This document shows, in pieces, positions 17,226-26,300 of a stretch of DNA of 64,000 nt. The stretch's first letter is position 1. The number at the start of each line of letters is the position of its first letter. Origin of the DNA: Pseudomonas sp. Z8(2022) (GTDB taxonomy: Bacteria > Pseudomonadota > Gammaproteobacteria > Pseudomonadales > Pseudomonadaceae); assembly GCF_025837155.1 (NCBI RefSeq), contig NZ_CP107549.1, forward strand, positions 2,170,001 to 2,234,000, written 5' to 3'. The translations under genes were made by a program, and so were the position numbers. The notes under the pieces are model-generated. The model saw only the letters and a program-made list of their open reading frames with translations. It did not search any database and was not told the DNA's origin.

Positions 17226-19082
17226 ATGAAAGCCCGTAGCCGCTTCTGGTTCATCCTCTGTCTGCTGTTCAGTCTGTCGGTATCGGCCATGCCGGCCTGG
17301 GCTGGTGCTCGGCTGCTCGACGCTGCAGGCGAGAACCAGTGGCCACTGGCCCTGACCACCCATGTCGGTTTGCTGGAAGATCCTTCGCGGACGCTGACAC
17401 TGGCGGATGTCAGTTCCCCCGGGTTCGCCGGGCGATTTCACTTCGAGCAGGCCGACAGTGCCTCCTTCGCCCTGGGTTTTACCCGCTCGGCCTACTGGTT
17501 TCGTCTGGATATCGGCAACTCCGGCGAGCAGCCAGTGAGCCGTTTGTTGGTGGTGGACAATCCACGCATTTCCTTTGTCGATGCCTTCGTGCCGGACGGG
17601 CAGGGTGGTCATCACAGCTGGTTCACCGGGGCGGACCGGCCGCAGAGCGCCAAGGCGTACAGCAACCGCAACTTCGTCTTCCCGCTGCACCTGCCGGCCC
17701 ACTCGCGCCAGGTGATCTACGTTCGGGTCGAATCGAGCATCGGCCTGCTGGTACCACTGAAACTCTGGTCGGTGGAGGCGTTTCATGCCTACGAGCGCGA
17801 GGACTACATGGCACGTGCCGGCTACATGGGCATTGCCGTGGCGATGATGCTGTTCAACCTGATGCTGTTCATTGCGCTGCGTGACCGCCTCTACCTGCTC
17901 TACGTGATCTTTGTGCTGTGTGCCGTCTGCGCACTGACGGTCAAGAACGGCATGGCGCCGGACTGGACATTGTTCGGCCTGCCGCTCAACTCCAACGTGG
18001 CGTACTACTCGGGCGCATCGCTCGCGCTGAGCGGGATGCTGCTGTTTATGCGCCGCATGTTGCAGACCTCACACCTACTGCCGCGAACCGACCGCTGGTT
18101 GTTGGCGCTGGTGGCCATATATCTGGTTTCACCACTGATCTATGCCAACATCCTGCCGCAGGTCTCACGTATGGCCATCGTGGTCAATCTGCTCACGGCG
18201 CTGATAATGATGGGGGTGGGTCTGGTCTGTGCCTTCAAGCGTCAACGCAGTGCCTACTTCTTCCTCGCAGCCTTTGGCCTGCTGATTCTCGGCGGTGCCA
18301 CCACCACCCTGCGAGCCCTGGGCATCTTGCCGACCAACGCATTCACCGAAGACGGCCTGCAGATCGGCTCGTCACTGGAGATGCTGCTGCTGGCCTTCGC
18401 CCTGGCCGATCGCATCAACGTCATGCGTCAGGAAAAACTCCAGGCCCAGGCCTGTCTGCTGCAAACCCAGACGCAGCTGGTGGAAACCCTGCAACGCTCC
18501 GAGCGTGACCTCGAGGACCGTGTCGCGGCCCGGACCGCAGAGCTGCAGGTGCTCAACAGCCGCCTGGAAGTTCTCAGCCTGACCGATGCCCTGACCGGAC
18601 TGGCCAACCGTCGGCATTTCGATGAGGTGCTGGCCAGGGAGTGGAAACGTGCCCAGCGTCTCGGCGAGCCCCTGGCCCTGGCTGTGGTGGATGTCGACTG
18701 GTTCAAGGCCTACAACGACCATTATGGCCACCCGGCCGGCGACGCCTGCCTGCAGCAGGTGGCGAACATCCTGAAGTCAACCATCAGCCGTTCCACCGAC
18801 CTGGCGGCGCGTTACGGCGGCGAGGAGTTCGTATTTCTCGCACCAGCCACGGGGCTGCCTGGCGCACGGAGCATGGCCGAGAAGCTGGTGAGCACCGTGG
18901 CTGGGCTGGAACTGGCGCACGCTGCATCGCCTCTGGGCCATATCAGTATCAGCGTAGGGGTAGCGGTAATGCAGGGCGAAACTGCTGGCGCTGCGCAAGT
19001 CCTACTGCAACGCGCCGATGCAGCCCTGTACCAGGCCAAGAGCCGGGGGCGTAACCAGGTGGTATGCGATGGGCAGGTATAA
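17226..19082 (+). CDS. 7TMR-DISM diguanylate cyclase (GGDEF)
   Basis: 618 residues. Signal peptide (1-26, ending AWA), 7TMR-DISM extracellular domain to about residue 185, seven membrane helices to about 390, a coiled coil (QTQTQLVETLQRSERDLEDRVAARTAEL), then GGDEF. The catalytic motif is GGEEF (531-535) and the product-inhibition I-site RSTD sits five residues upstream of it. Both are intact, so an active, feedback-controlled c-di-GMP synthase is expected. The extracellular domain resembles carbohydrate-binding modules; the ligand is unknown. Confidence 0.94.
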   Translation: MKARSRFWFILCLLFSLSVSAMPAWAGARLLDAAGENQWPLALTTHVGLLEDPSRTLTLADVSSPGFAGRFHFEQADSASFALGFTRSAYWFRLDIGNSGEQPVSRLLVVDNPRISFVDAFVPDGQGGHHSWFTGADRPQSAKAYSNRNFVFPLHLPAHSRQVIYVRVESSIGLLVPLKLWSVEAFHAYEREDYMARAGYMGIAVAMMLFNLMLFIALRDRLYLLYVIFVLCAVCALTVKNGMAPDWTLFGLPLNSNVAYYSGASLALSGMLLFMRRMLQTSHLLPRTDRWLLALVAIYLVSPLIYANILPQVSRMAIVVNLLTALIMMGVGLVCAFKRQRSAYFFLAAFGLLILGGATTTLRALGILPTNAFTEDGLQIGSSLEMLLLAFALADRINVMRQEKLQAQACLLQTQTQLVETLQRSERDLEDRVAARTAELQVLNSRLEVLSLTDALTGLANRRHFDEVLAREWKRAQRLGEPLALAVVDVDWFKAYNDHYGHPAGDACLQQVANILKSTISRSTDLAARYGGEEFVFLAPATGLPGARSMAEKLVSTVAGLELAHAASPLGHISISVGVAVMQGETAGAAQVLLQRADAALYQAKSRGRNQVVCDGQV

Positions 19083-19110
19083 AAAAGCCCCAGGGTGTCG
19101 ACCCCAGGGC
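19081..19110 (-). terminator. Terminator of the mexEF-oprN operon
   Basis: On the minus strand, GCCCTGGGGT, loop CGAC, then ACCCTGGGGC followed by six T. It lies 40 bp after the oprN stop and abuts the stop codon of the convergent diguanylate cyclase gene. Confidence 0.85.
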
Positions 19111-19151
19111 CAAGGGCGGTCGGCAGGGCTACCGACCAGGGGAGAGCAGGT

Positions 19152-20540
19152 TCAGGCCTGTGGCTGCCAACCACCACCGAGCGCCTTGTAGATCGCGACG
19201 ATGCCGCTGTACAGCTCGACTTCGGCCGAAGCCTGGGCATCCTCCGCAGCCAGACGCTCGCGTTCGGCGTCCAGCAGCACGAGAAAGTCCACCGTGCCTT
19301 CGCGATAGCGAATCGCCGCCTGCTCGGCAGCCGCGCGGCTGGCTTCGGCCTGGCGCACCAGGGAAACCAGACGCTGCTGACGTTTGGCGTAGTCGCTGAA
19401 GGCGTTTTCAGATTCCTCCAGTGCCAGCAGCACCTGCTGCTCGTACTGCGCCAGGGCACCGTCGGCCTCGGCTTCGGCGCCGCGCAGACGGGCGCGCACG
19501 CTACCCAGATCGAAGGCTGCCCAGCTGATGCTCGGTGCCACACCCCAGGCGCGTGCCGCCGAGGCGCCCAGCTGCGAGCCACGACCAGCGGTGAAACCGA
19601 GAAAACCGGAGAGGCTGACGCGCGGGAACAGGTCTGCGGTCGCCACACCTACGTCTGCCGTCGCTGCCGCCAGTTGCCTCTCGGCTGCCTGGATATCCGG
19701 ACGGCGACGCAGCAGTTCCGCCGGGTTGCCGATCGGCAGCGCCTTGGCGATCACCGGCAAGGGCCGTGGCGCCAGGTCCACCTGCAACTGCTCCGGCCGC
19801 TGGCCGAGCAGGGTGGCGATGCGGTTCTGCGCCCGTACCTGCTGCGCCTGCAGTTGTGGCAGGCTGGCTTCGGTGGCCGCGAGACGGGCATCGGCGCGCA
19901 GTACATCGAGCTCGGTGCCGACACCGGCATCACGCAACTGCTCGGTGATGGCGCGCGAGTCCTGCTGATTCTTCAGGTTCTCGCGGGCGATGCTTTCGCG
20001 CAATTGCGCGCCGCGCAGGGTGCCGTAGGCATCGACCAGTTCGGCAATCAGGCTGACCTGTAGCTGGTAGTAATCCGCCTCGGCCACTTCGATGCGCGCT
20101 TCGCTGGCTTCCAGCTGGCGCTGGATGCGGCCGAACAGATCCACTTCCCAGGCCATGTCCAGACCCAGGTCATAACGCTCCTGACGGATGCGCTGGTCCG
20201 TGGTCGGCGGTTGCTGAGCTTTGCCGAATTCGCCACTGGCGCGGCTGGTGACGGTGGGGAAACTGTCGTTGGCGACGTCGTCACGAATGGCGCGTGCGGC
20301 ACGCAGGCGGCTGAATGCGACGCGCAACTCGCGGTTGTCCTGCAGCGAGCGCTGCACCAGCTGGTTCAGCGTCGGGTCGTCGAACTGCTGCCACCAGGCC
20401 GCTTCGAAACGGCTGCGGTCGTAGTCGGCCGCTTCCAGCGCGGCAATGCGCGCTGGCTCGGTAACAGGCGCTCGGTAGTCCGGGCCGACGGCGCAGGCCG
20501 ACAGCGTCAGGGTCAGGAGAGCGGGGGCAAAGGCTTTCAT
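19152..20540 (-). CDS. oprN: Outer-membrane efflux channel OprN
   Basis: 462 residues, NodT/OprM family. Lipoprotein signal peptide with lipobox LSAC and acylated C16, then two OEP repeats with the long alpha-helical tunnel. It forms a TolC-like trimer with MexE and MexF. The start overlaps the mexF stop by 4 bp (ATGA). Last gene of the operon. Confidence 0.92.
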   Translation of the reverse strand: MKAFAPALLTLTLSACAVGPDYRAPVTEPARIAALEAADYDRSRFEAAWWQQFDDPTLNQLVQRSLQDNRELRVAFSRLRAARAIRDDVANDSFPTVTSRASGEFGKAQQPPTTDQRIRQERYDLGLDMAWEVDLFGRIQRQLEASEARIEVAEADYYQLQVSLIAELVDAYGTLRGAQLRESIARENLKNQQDSRAITEQLRDAGVGTELDVLRADARLAATEASLPQLQAQQVRAQNRIATLLGQRPEQLQVDLAPRPLPVIAKALPIGNPAELLRRRPDIQAAERQLAAATADVGVATADLFPRVSLSGFLGFTAGRGSQLGASAARAWGVAPSISWAAFDLGSVRARLRGAEAEADGALAQYEQQVLLALEESENAFSDYAKRQQRLVSLVRQAEASRAAAEQAAIRYREGTVDFLVLLDAERERLAAEDAQASAEVELYSGIVAIYKALGGGWQPQA

Positions 20541-23500
20541 GCATGCGACTCCTGCAGACGGGCGGTTTTAGGGGCTTCGCGTTTCTCCACGAAGCCACGG
20601 ATCAGAACGTAGAACACTGGCGTCAGCAGCAGGCCGAAGAAGGTCACGCCGATCATCCCGGAGAACACCGCCACACCCATGGCATGGCGCATCTCGGCAC
20701 CGGCACCACTCGAAAGAACCAGCGGTACCACGCCCATGATGAAGGCGATGGAGGTCATCAGAATCGGGCGCAGGCGCAGGCGGCAGGCCTCCAGCACCGC
20801 GGCGACACGATCCATGCCTTCCTCCTGTTTGTCCTTGGCGAACTCCACCAGCAGGATGGCGTTCTTGCAGGCCAGGCCCACCAGTACGATCAGGCCGATC
20901 TGGGTGAAGATGTTGTTGTCGATGCCGGCCATGATCACCCCGGTAATGGCGGCTAGCAGCACGGTCGGCACGATCAGGATCACCGCCAGCGGCAGGCTCC
21001 AGCTCTCGTACTGGGCGGCCAGCACGAGGAAGGCCAGCAGCACGCAGAGCGGGAAGATGAAGATCGCGGTATTGCCGGCGAGGATCTGCTGGTAGGTCAG
21101 ATCGGTCCACTCGAAGGTCATGCCGATCGGCAGTTCCTCATTGAGCAACCTGGCGATGGCGGCCTCCGCCTGGCCCGAGCTGTAGCCCGGCGCGGCAGCA
21201 CCGTTGATCTCGGCGGTGAGGAAACCGTTGTAGTGCATCACCCGGTCCGGGCCGGCGCTGTCGTCGACCTTGACGAAGGTCGACAGCGGTACCATCTCGC
21301 CACGGTTGTTGCGTACCTTGAGCTGGCCGATCTGCTCCGGCTCCAGGCGGAACTGCTGGTCGGCCTGGACGTTGACCTGATAGGTACGGCCGAAGCGGTT
21401 GAAGTCGTTGGCATACAGCGAGCCCAGGTACACCTGCAGGGTGTCGAAGATGTCGCTGATGGCCACGCCATGGGTCTTGGCCTTTTCGCGGTCGATGGCG
21501 GCATCGACCTGCGGCACGTTGACCTGGTAGCTGGTGAACACCGACATGGGGTTCAGCTCCGGCAACTGTCGGGCCTTGTTGAGAATGTTCTGGGTCTGTA
21601 CGTACAGCTCGTCATATCCCAGGTTGCCGCGATCCTGAATCTGCAGGCGGAAGCCGCCGATAGTGCCCAGGCCCTGCACCGGTGGTGGCGGGAAAATGGC
21701 GATGTAGGCATCCTGAATGTCGGCGAACTGGGCATTCAGCTCGGCGGCGATGGCGCCCGCGCTCATCGACGGATCCTTGCGCTCGTCGAAGGGCTTGAGC
21801 GGGGTGAACACGATGCCGCTGTTGGGGCTGTTGGTGAAGCCGTTGATCGACAGGCCCGGGAACGCCACGGTGTTTTCCACGCCAGGATGCTTGCCGGCAA
21901 TCTCGCTCATGCGCTTGATCACCGCTTCGGTGCGGTCGAGCGTCGCGGCGTCCGGCAACTGGGCAAAGGCCACCAGATACTGTTTGTCCTGCTGCGGCAC
22001 GAAACCGGTCGGTGTGCTGGAGAACCCCATGTAACCGAGCCCCAGCAGGCCGGCATAGACCAGCATGGCGATGCTGCTGCCACGCAGCACGCGGCGCACG
22101 GTACCAACGTAGCCATGGCTGGCACGCTCGAACAGACGGTTGAACGGACCGAACAGCCAGCCACCGAACAGCTTGTCCAGTACCCGCGAGAAACGGTCCT
22201 TCGGCGCGTGATGGTCCTTGAGCAGGATGGCCGACAGGGCAGGCGACAGAGTCAGCGAGTTGACCGCCGAAATCACTGTGGAAATGGCGATGGTCAGCGC
22301 GAACTGCTGGTAGAACTGCCCGGTGAGGCCGGAAATGAACGCGGTCGGGATGAATACGGCGCACAGCACCAGGGCGGTGGCAACGATCGGGCCGGTAACT
22401 TCCTTCATGGCCTGGCGCGTGGCCTCCACCGGAGACTTGCCCAGTGCGATGTTGCGCTCGACGTTCTCCACCACGACGATGGCGTCATCCACCACGATGC
22501 CGATGGCCAGCACCAGGCCGAACAGCGACAGGGCGTTGAGCGAGAAACCGAACAGGTGCATCACCGCGAAGGTGCCAATCAGCGATACCGGCACGGCGGC
22601 CAGCGGGATGATCGAGGCGCGCCAGGTCTGCAGGAACAGGATCACCACCAGCACCACCAGCACGATGGCCTCGAGCAGAGTGTGTACCACCGCCTCGATG
22701 GAGCCACGGACGAAGATGGTCGGGTCGTAGACGATTTCGTAGTCCATACCCTGCGGGAAGCTCTGCTTGAGCTCGGCCATGCGCTCGCGCACCGAGTCGG
22801 AAATCTCGATGGCGTTGGAGCCGGGGCGCTGGAACACCGGGATGGCCACGGCCGGCTGGTTGTTCAGCAGCGAACGCAGCGCATACTGGTTGGAGCCCAG
22901 CTCGACGCGGGCAATGTCGCGCAGGCGGGTGATCTCGCCATTGTCGCCGACGCGGATGATGATGTCCTCGAACTCTTCCTCGCTGACCAGGCGGCCCTGG
23001 GTGTTGATCGACAGCTGGAAGCTGTTTCCGGCGTCGGCCGGCGGCGCGCCGAGGGCACCGGCGGCGACCTGGCGGTTCTGTTCACGAATAGCGTTGACCA
23101 CATCGGTGGCGGTCAGCCCGCGCGAGGCCACCTTGTTCGGGTCGAGCCAGACGCGCAGCGAGTAGTCACCCATGCCGAACAGCTGCACGTCGCCCACGCC
23201 GTCCAGACGAGCCAGCTCGTCCTTCACGTTGAGCGCGGCATAGTTGGACAGGTAGAGCATGTCGTAGCGCTGATCCGGCGAGGTCAGGTGAACCACCATG
23301 GTCAGATCGGGTGAGGCCTTGTCCACGGTCACGCCGAGACGCTGCACCTCGGTGGGCAGGGTCGGCATGGTGCGGGTGACGCGGTTCTGCACTTGGACCT
23401 GGGCGTTGTCCAGATCGGTGCCGAGAGCGAAGGTCACGGTCAGGGTCAGCTTGCCGTCGTTGGTCGACTGCGACGACATGTAGAGCATGCCCTCGACCCC

Positions 23501-23716
23501 GACGATGGCCTGTTCCAGCGGCGAGGCTACGGTCTCACCGATCACCTTTGGGTTGGCACCGGGGAAGTTGGCGCGCACCACCACGGTCGGTGGCACGACT
23601 TCGGGGTATTCGCTGATAGGCAGCTGGAACAGCGAGATGGCGCCGCCGATCAGAATCAGCAGCGACAGCACCGCGGCGAAGATCGGCCGCTGGATGAAGA
23701 ATTGCGAGAAATTCAT
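20537..23716 (-). CDS. mexF: RND multidrug efflux transporter MexF
   Basis: 1059 residues, nearly the full length of P. aeruginosa MexF (about 1062), and very like it throughout (MNFSQFFIQRPIFAAVLSLL; GLVLAIGIVVDDAIVVVEN; SSTPTGFVPQQDKQYLVAFA). Twelve membrane helices and two large periplasmic loops. The proton-relay pair DD in helix 4 (GIVVDDAIVV) is intact. In P. aeruginosa the pump exports chloramphenicol, fluoroquinolones, trimethoprim and quinolone signal precursors. Confidence 0.97.
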   Translation of the reverse strand: MNFSQFFIQRPIFAAVLSLLILIGGAISLFQLPISEYPEVVPPTVVVRANFPGANPKVIGETVASPLEQAIVGVEGMLYMSSQSTNDGKLTLTVTFALGTDLDNAQVQVQNRVTRTMPTLPTEVQRLGVTVDKASPDLTMVVHLTSPDQRYDMLYLSNYAALNVKDELARLDGVGDVQLFGMGDYSLRVWLDPNKVASRGLTATDVVNAIREQNRQVAAGALGAPPADAGNSFQLSINTQGRLVSEEEFEDIIIRVGDNGEITRLRDIARVELGSNQYALRSLLNNQPAVAIPVFQRPGSNAIEISDSVRERMAELKQSFPQGMDYEIVYDPTIFVRGSIEAVVHTLLEAIVLVVLVVILFLQTWRASIIPLAAVPVSLIGTFAVMHLFGFSLNALSLFGLVLAIGIVVDDAIVVVENVERNIALGKSPVEATRQAMKEVTGPIVATALVLCAVFIPTAFISGLTGQFYQQFALTIAISTVISAVNSLTLSPALSAILLKDHHAPKDRFSRVLDKLFGGWLFGPFNRLFERASHGYVGTVRRVLRGSSIAMLVYAGLLGLGYMGFSSTPTGFVPQQDKQYLVAFAQLPDAATLDRTEAVIKRMSEIAGKHPGVENTVAFPGLSINGFTNSPNSGIVFTPLKPFDERKDPSMSAGAIAAELNAQFADIQDAYIAIFPPPPVQGLGTIGGFRLQIQDRGNLGYDELYVQTQNILNKARQLPELNPMSVFTSYQVNVPQVDAAIDREKAKTHGVAISDIFDTLQVYLGSLYANDFNRFGRTYQVNVQADQQFRLEPEQIGQLKVRNNRGEMVPLSTFVKVDDSAGPDRVMHYNGFLTAEINGAAAPGYSSGQAEAAIARLLNEELPIGMTFEWTDLTYQQILAGNTAIFIFPLCVLLAFLVLAAQYESWSLPLAVILIVPTVLLAAITGVIMAGIDNNIFTQIGLIVLVGLACKNAILLVEFAKDKQEEGMDRVAAVLEACRLRLRPILMTSIAFIMGVVPLVLSSGAGAEMRHAMGVAVFSGMIGVTFFGLLLTPVFYVLIRGFVEKREAPKTARLQESHA

Positions 23717-23743
23717 GGGTCTTTCCTCAAGGCGCAGGCTGGA

Positions 23744-24982
23744 TCAGCCGCGTGGCGCGCGAGCGTCGATTTTTTCGGCGGCAATACGCGGGGCCTGGCT
23801 ACCGTCGACGGCCTGGCGCATGCGAGCCAGCTGTTCGAGGGTGCTGTCATCGGCCATGGTCACTGGCTGCGGATCGACGGTGGAGCCCGGCATGGCGCGT
23901 TGCAGGCCGTTGACGACGATCTTCTCGCCCTTGCTCAGGCCGCTGCGGACGATGCGCAGGCCTTCGAGCTTCGGTCCCAGTTCAATCGAGCGGTAGGCCA
24001 CGGCGTTGTCTTCGCCGAGCACCAGCACGTACTTCTTGCCCAGGTCGGTACCGACTGCTTCATCCTTGATCAGGGTGGCCGCATAGGGCTTGCTGCCCAC
24101 CAGTTTCAGGCGAGCGTACAGACCCGGAGTGAAGCGGCCGTCCTGGTTGTCGAACACGGCGCGTCCACGGATGGTGCCGGTGCGCGGGTTGACCTGGTTG
24201 TCGAGAAAGTCCAGCTGGCCCAGATGCGGGTGGCCGGTTTCATCAGTCAGGCCGAGGTACACCGGGCTGGCGCCACGGGCGTCGGCCCCGGACTCACGGG
24301 CCAGCTGCACGTACTTGAGGAAGGCGCGTTCGTCGGCGTCGAAATAGGCGTAGACCTTGTCGGTGGAAACCACCGAAGTCAGCAGGCTTTCGCCAGCGCC
24401 CACCAGGTTGCCTTCGGTGATCTCAGCGCGACTGACGCGGCCGTCGATGGGTGAGGTGATACGGGTGAAGCCGAGGTTCAGACGAGCGTTTTCCAGCTCG
24501 GCGGCGATCGCTGCTACCTGCGCCTGGGCTTCGGTAGCGGCGCTGGAACGAGCATCGGCGAGTTCGGCGGAGATGGCGTTGCTCTGGCGCAGACGCTCGC
24601 CACGGCGCGCCTCGTTGGTGGCACGCGCCTGGTTGGCACGGGCTTGTTGCAGTTGGGCTTCGAGGCGCTTGACCTCCGCCTGGAAGGGGCGCGGGTCGAT
24701 CTGGAACAGCAGATCGCCTTTCTTCACCAGCGTGCCTTCATCGAAGGCGACCTTGTCGATATAGCCGGAAACGCGCGGGCGAATTTCTACGGATTGTGGC
24801 GCTTCGAGACGGCCGGTGAACTCATCCCATTCGTTGACCGGTTGTTCGATGACCTCGGCCACACTGACCTTGGGTGCAGGCATCTGTGCCTGGGTCTGCG
24901 CTGCCTGATCGCAACCGCCGAGGGCAAGGGCGCCGGCAAGGGCCAGGGGGAATATCCAGATTTTGTTGTGATGCTGTTCCAT
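23744..24982 (-). CDS. mexE: RND efflux membrane-fusion protein MexE
   Basis: 412 residues. Lipoprotein signal with lipobox LGGC, acylated C24. Lipoyl half-motifs and alpha hairpin lie around residues 60-170, then beta-barrel and membrane-proximal domains. First gene of the operon, 27 bp ahead of mexF. Usually silent and induced when MexT is active. Confidence 0.95.
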   Translation of the reverse strand: MEQHHNKIWIFPLALAGALALGGCDQAAQTQAQMPAPKVSVAEVIEQPVNEWDEFTGRLEAPQSVEIRPRVSGYIDKVAFDEGTLVKKGDLLFQIDPRPFQAEVKRLEAQLQQARANQARATNEARRGERLRQSNAISAELADARSSAATEAQAQVAAIAAELENARLNLGFTRITSPIDGRVSRAEITEGNLVGAGESLLTSVVSTDKVYAYFDADERAFLKYVQLARESGADARGASPVYLGLTDETGHPHLGQLDFLDNQVNPRTGTIRGRAVFDNQDGRFTPGLYARLKLVGSKPYAATLIKDEAVGTDLGKKYVLVLGEDNAVAYRSIELGPKLEGLRIVRSGLSKGEKIVVNGLQRAMPGSTVDPQPVTMADDSTLEQLARMRQAVDGSQAPRIAAEKIDARAPRG

Positions 24983-25058
24983 GGGGGACTCCGCCAGTCG
25001 TATTTGTGGATGGGCGGAGTCTGCTGCGAGTCTTGGAGGGCTACGAATCGAACGATAT

Positions 25059-25083
25059 GAATTTGAATATCAGCCGGAATGAT
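25059..25083 (-). promoter_or_regulatory. Candidate MexT-binding nod box upstream of mexE
   Basis: On the minus strand: ATCA (25083-25080), five bases, GCTGAT (25074-25069), four bases, AAATTC. The MexT consensus described in P. aeruginosa is ATCA-N5-GTCGAT-N4-AACTAT. The spacing is exact and the first two blocks match well; the last block is weak. It lies about 75 bp upstream of the mexE ATG. Confidence 0.5.
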
Positions 25084-25167
25084 GAAAGACGCACTTATAT
25101 CAATTTGGATTCATAAGGGTGCGCCGAGGTTCCAGACTGCACTCTGATAGTGCGGTTACAGAATGTT

Positions 25168-26082
25168 CTAGAGGCTGTCCGGGTCGCCGCAGAACATCTG
25201 AATGCGCGAGCGCAGCCAGCGCTCGGCCGGATCATTGTCCTGAGCGCCGCGCCAGGCCATGTGCAGCTCGAAGCTTCGCGTCTGCAGGGGCAGGTCCTCG
25301 GCACGCAGCCCGCCGGCGGCGGTCAGCGCGGCGGCGGTGTAGTCGGGCACGCTGGCGACGATATCGGTTTCAGCCAGCAATGTGCCCAGGCCGTTGAACT
25401 GCGGTACCGCCAGCACGACATGTCGCTCGCGACCAAGCTTGGCCAGTTCTTCATCGATGAAACCGGTGAGGTCGCCGGCGAAAGACACCAGTGCATGGGG
25501 GCGTGCGCAGTAGTCGTCGAGGCTCAGTGCACCGGGCACGGTATCGGCACGCAGCAGCTTGGCCTTGCTGCGACGCAGTACCTTGCGCTTGGCATTGGCC
25601 GGCAGTTCCTCGGTGTAGGCCACGCCAACGGAGATCTCTCCGGACGCCAGCAGCGTCGGCATCATCAGGTAGTTGGTGCGACGGATCACCAGCACCACGC
25701 CCGGCGCTTCGGCGCGCAGGCGACGCAGCAGGGCAGGGAGCAGGGCGAATTCGACATCATCGGAAAGGCCAATACGAAATACTGCCTTGCTGGTGGCCGG
25801 GTCGAAGTCGGCGGCGCGACTGACGGCGGTGGAGATCGAGTCCAGCGCCGGCGAGAGCAGGGCGAAGATCTCCTGTGCTCGCGGCGTTGGCTCCATGCTG
25901 CGGCCGGTACGCACGAACAGCGGATCGTCGAACAGGGTGCGCAGACGGGCGAGCGCCGCACTGATGGCCGGCTGTCCCAGAAACAGCTTCTCTGCCGCCC
26001 GGGTCACGCTGCGTTCGTGCATCAGGGTCTCGAAGACGATCAGCAGGTTGAGGTCGAGGCGACGCAGGTCGTTGCGGTTCAT
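25168..26082 (-). CDS. mexT: LysR-type regulator MexT
   Basis: 304 residues, closely matching P. aeruginosa MexT across its length: winged-helix HTH (RSVTRAAEKLFLGQPAISAALARLRTLFDDPLF) and effector domain (SFAGDLTGFIDEEL, AVPQFNGLGTLLAETDIVASVPDY). The frame is intact. Some P. aeruginosa strains carry an 8-bp insertion that inactivates mexT; nothing of that kind is seen here. It activates mexEF-oprN and mexS. Confidence 0.96.
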   Translation of the reverse strand: MNRNDLRRLDLNLLIVFETLMHERSVTRAAEKLFLGQPAISAALARLRTLFDDPLFVRTGRSMEPTPRAQEIFALLSPALDSISTAVSRAADFDPATSKAVFRIGLSDDVEFALLPALLRRLRAEAPGVVLVIRRTNYLMMPTLLASGEISVGVAYTEELPANAKRKVLRRSKAKLLRADTVPGALSLDDYCARPHALVSFAGDLTGFIDEELAKLGRERHVVLAVPQFNGLGTLLAETDIVASVPDYTAAALTAAGGLRAEDLPLQTRSFELHMAWRGAQDNDPAERWLRSRIQMFCGDPDSL

Positions 26083-26188
26083 CCGGGTACCATTCGAGGG
26101 ATACGGGCCTTGTCAGCATGGCGTTGCAAATGAGAGCCTTTGCCCCGGCAATAGTACGAGCAGTGTGCAGCGGATTGAAAGACGCCGA

Positions 26189-26212
26189 ATCACTGACAGG
26201 CATGAAGACTAT
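26189..26212 (+). promoter_or_regulatory. Candidate MexT-binding nod box upstream of mexS
   Basis: ATCA, five bases, AGGCAT, four bases, ACTAT. Outer blocks and spacing fit the MexT consensus exactly; the middle block matches at its last two bases. It sits about 90 bp before the mexS start, in the mexT-mexS divergent interval. Confidence 0.5.
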
Positions 26213-26300
26213 CGATAGAGTCTGATGGTGCCCCCGCCGCCCAGCGGATAGAGTCCACAGTCATTGAAGTGTTAATCCGCGATCAAGCCCGAGGTAAGCG

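Noticed and set aside
21233..23314. Plus-strand frame of 693 codons opposite mexF
   Set aside because: His/Gln-rich antisense shadow of a highly conserved pump gene.
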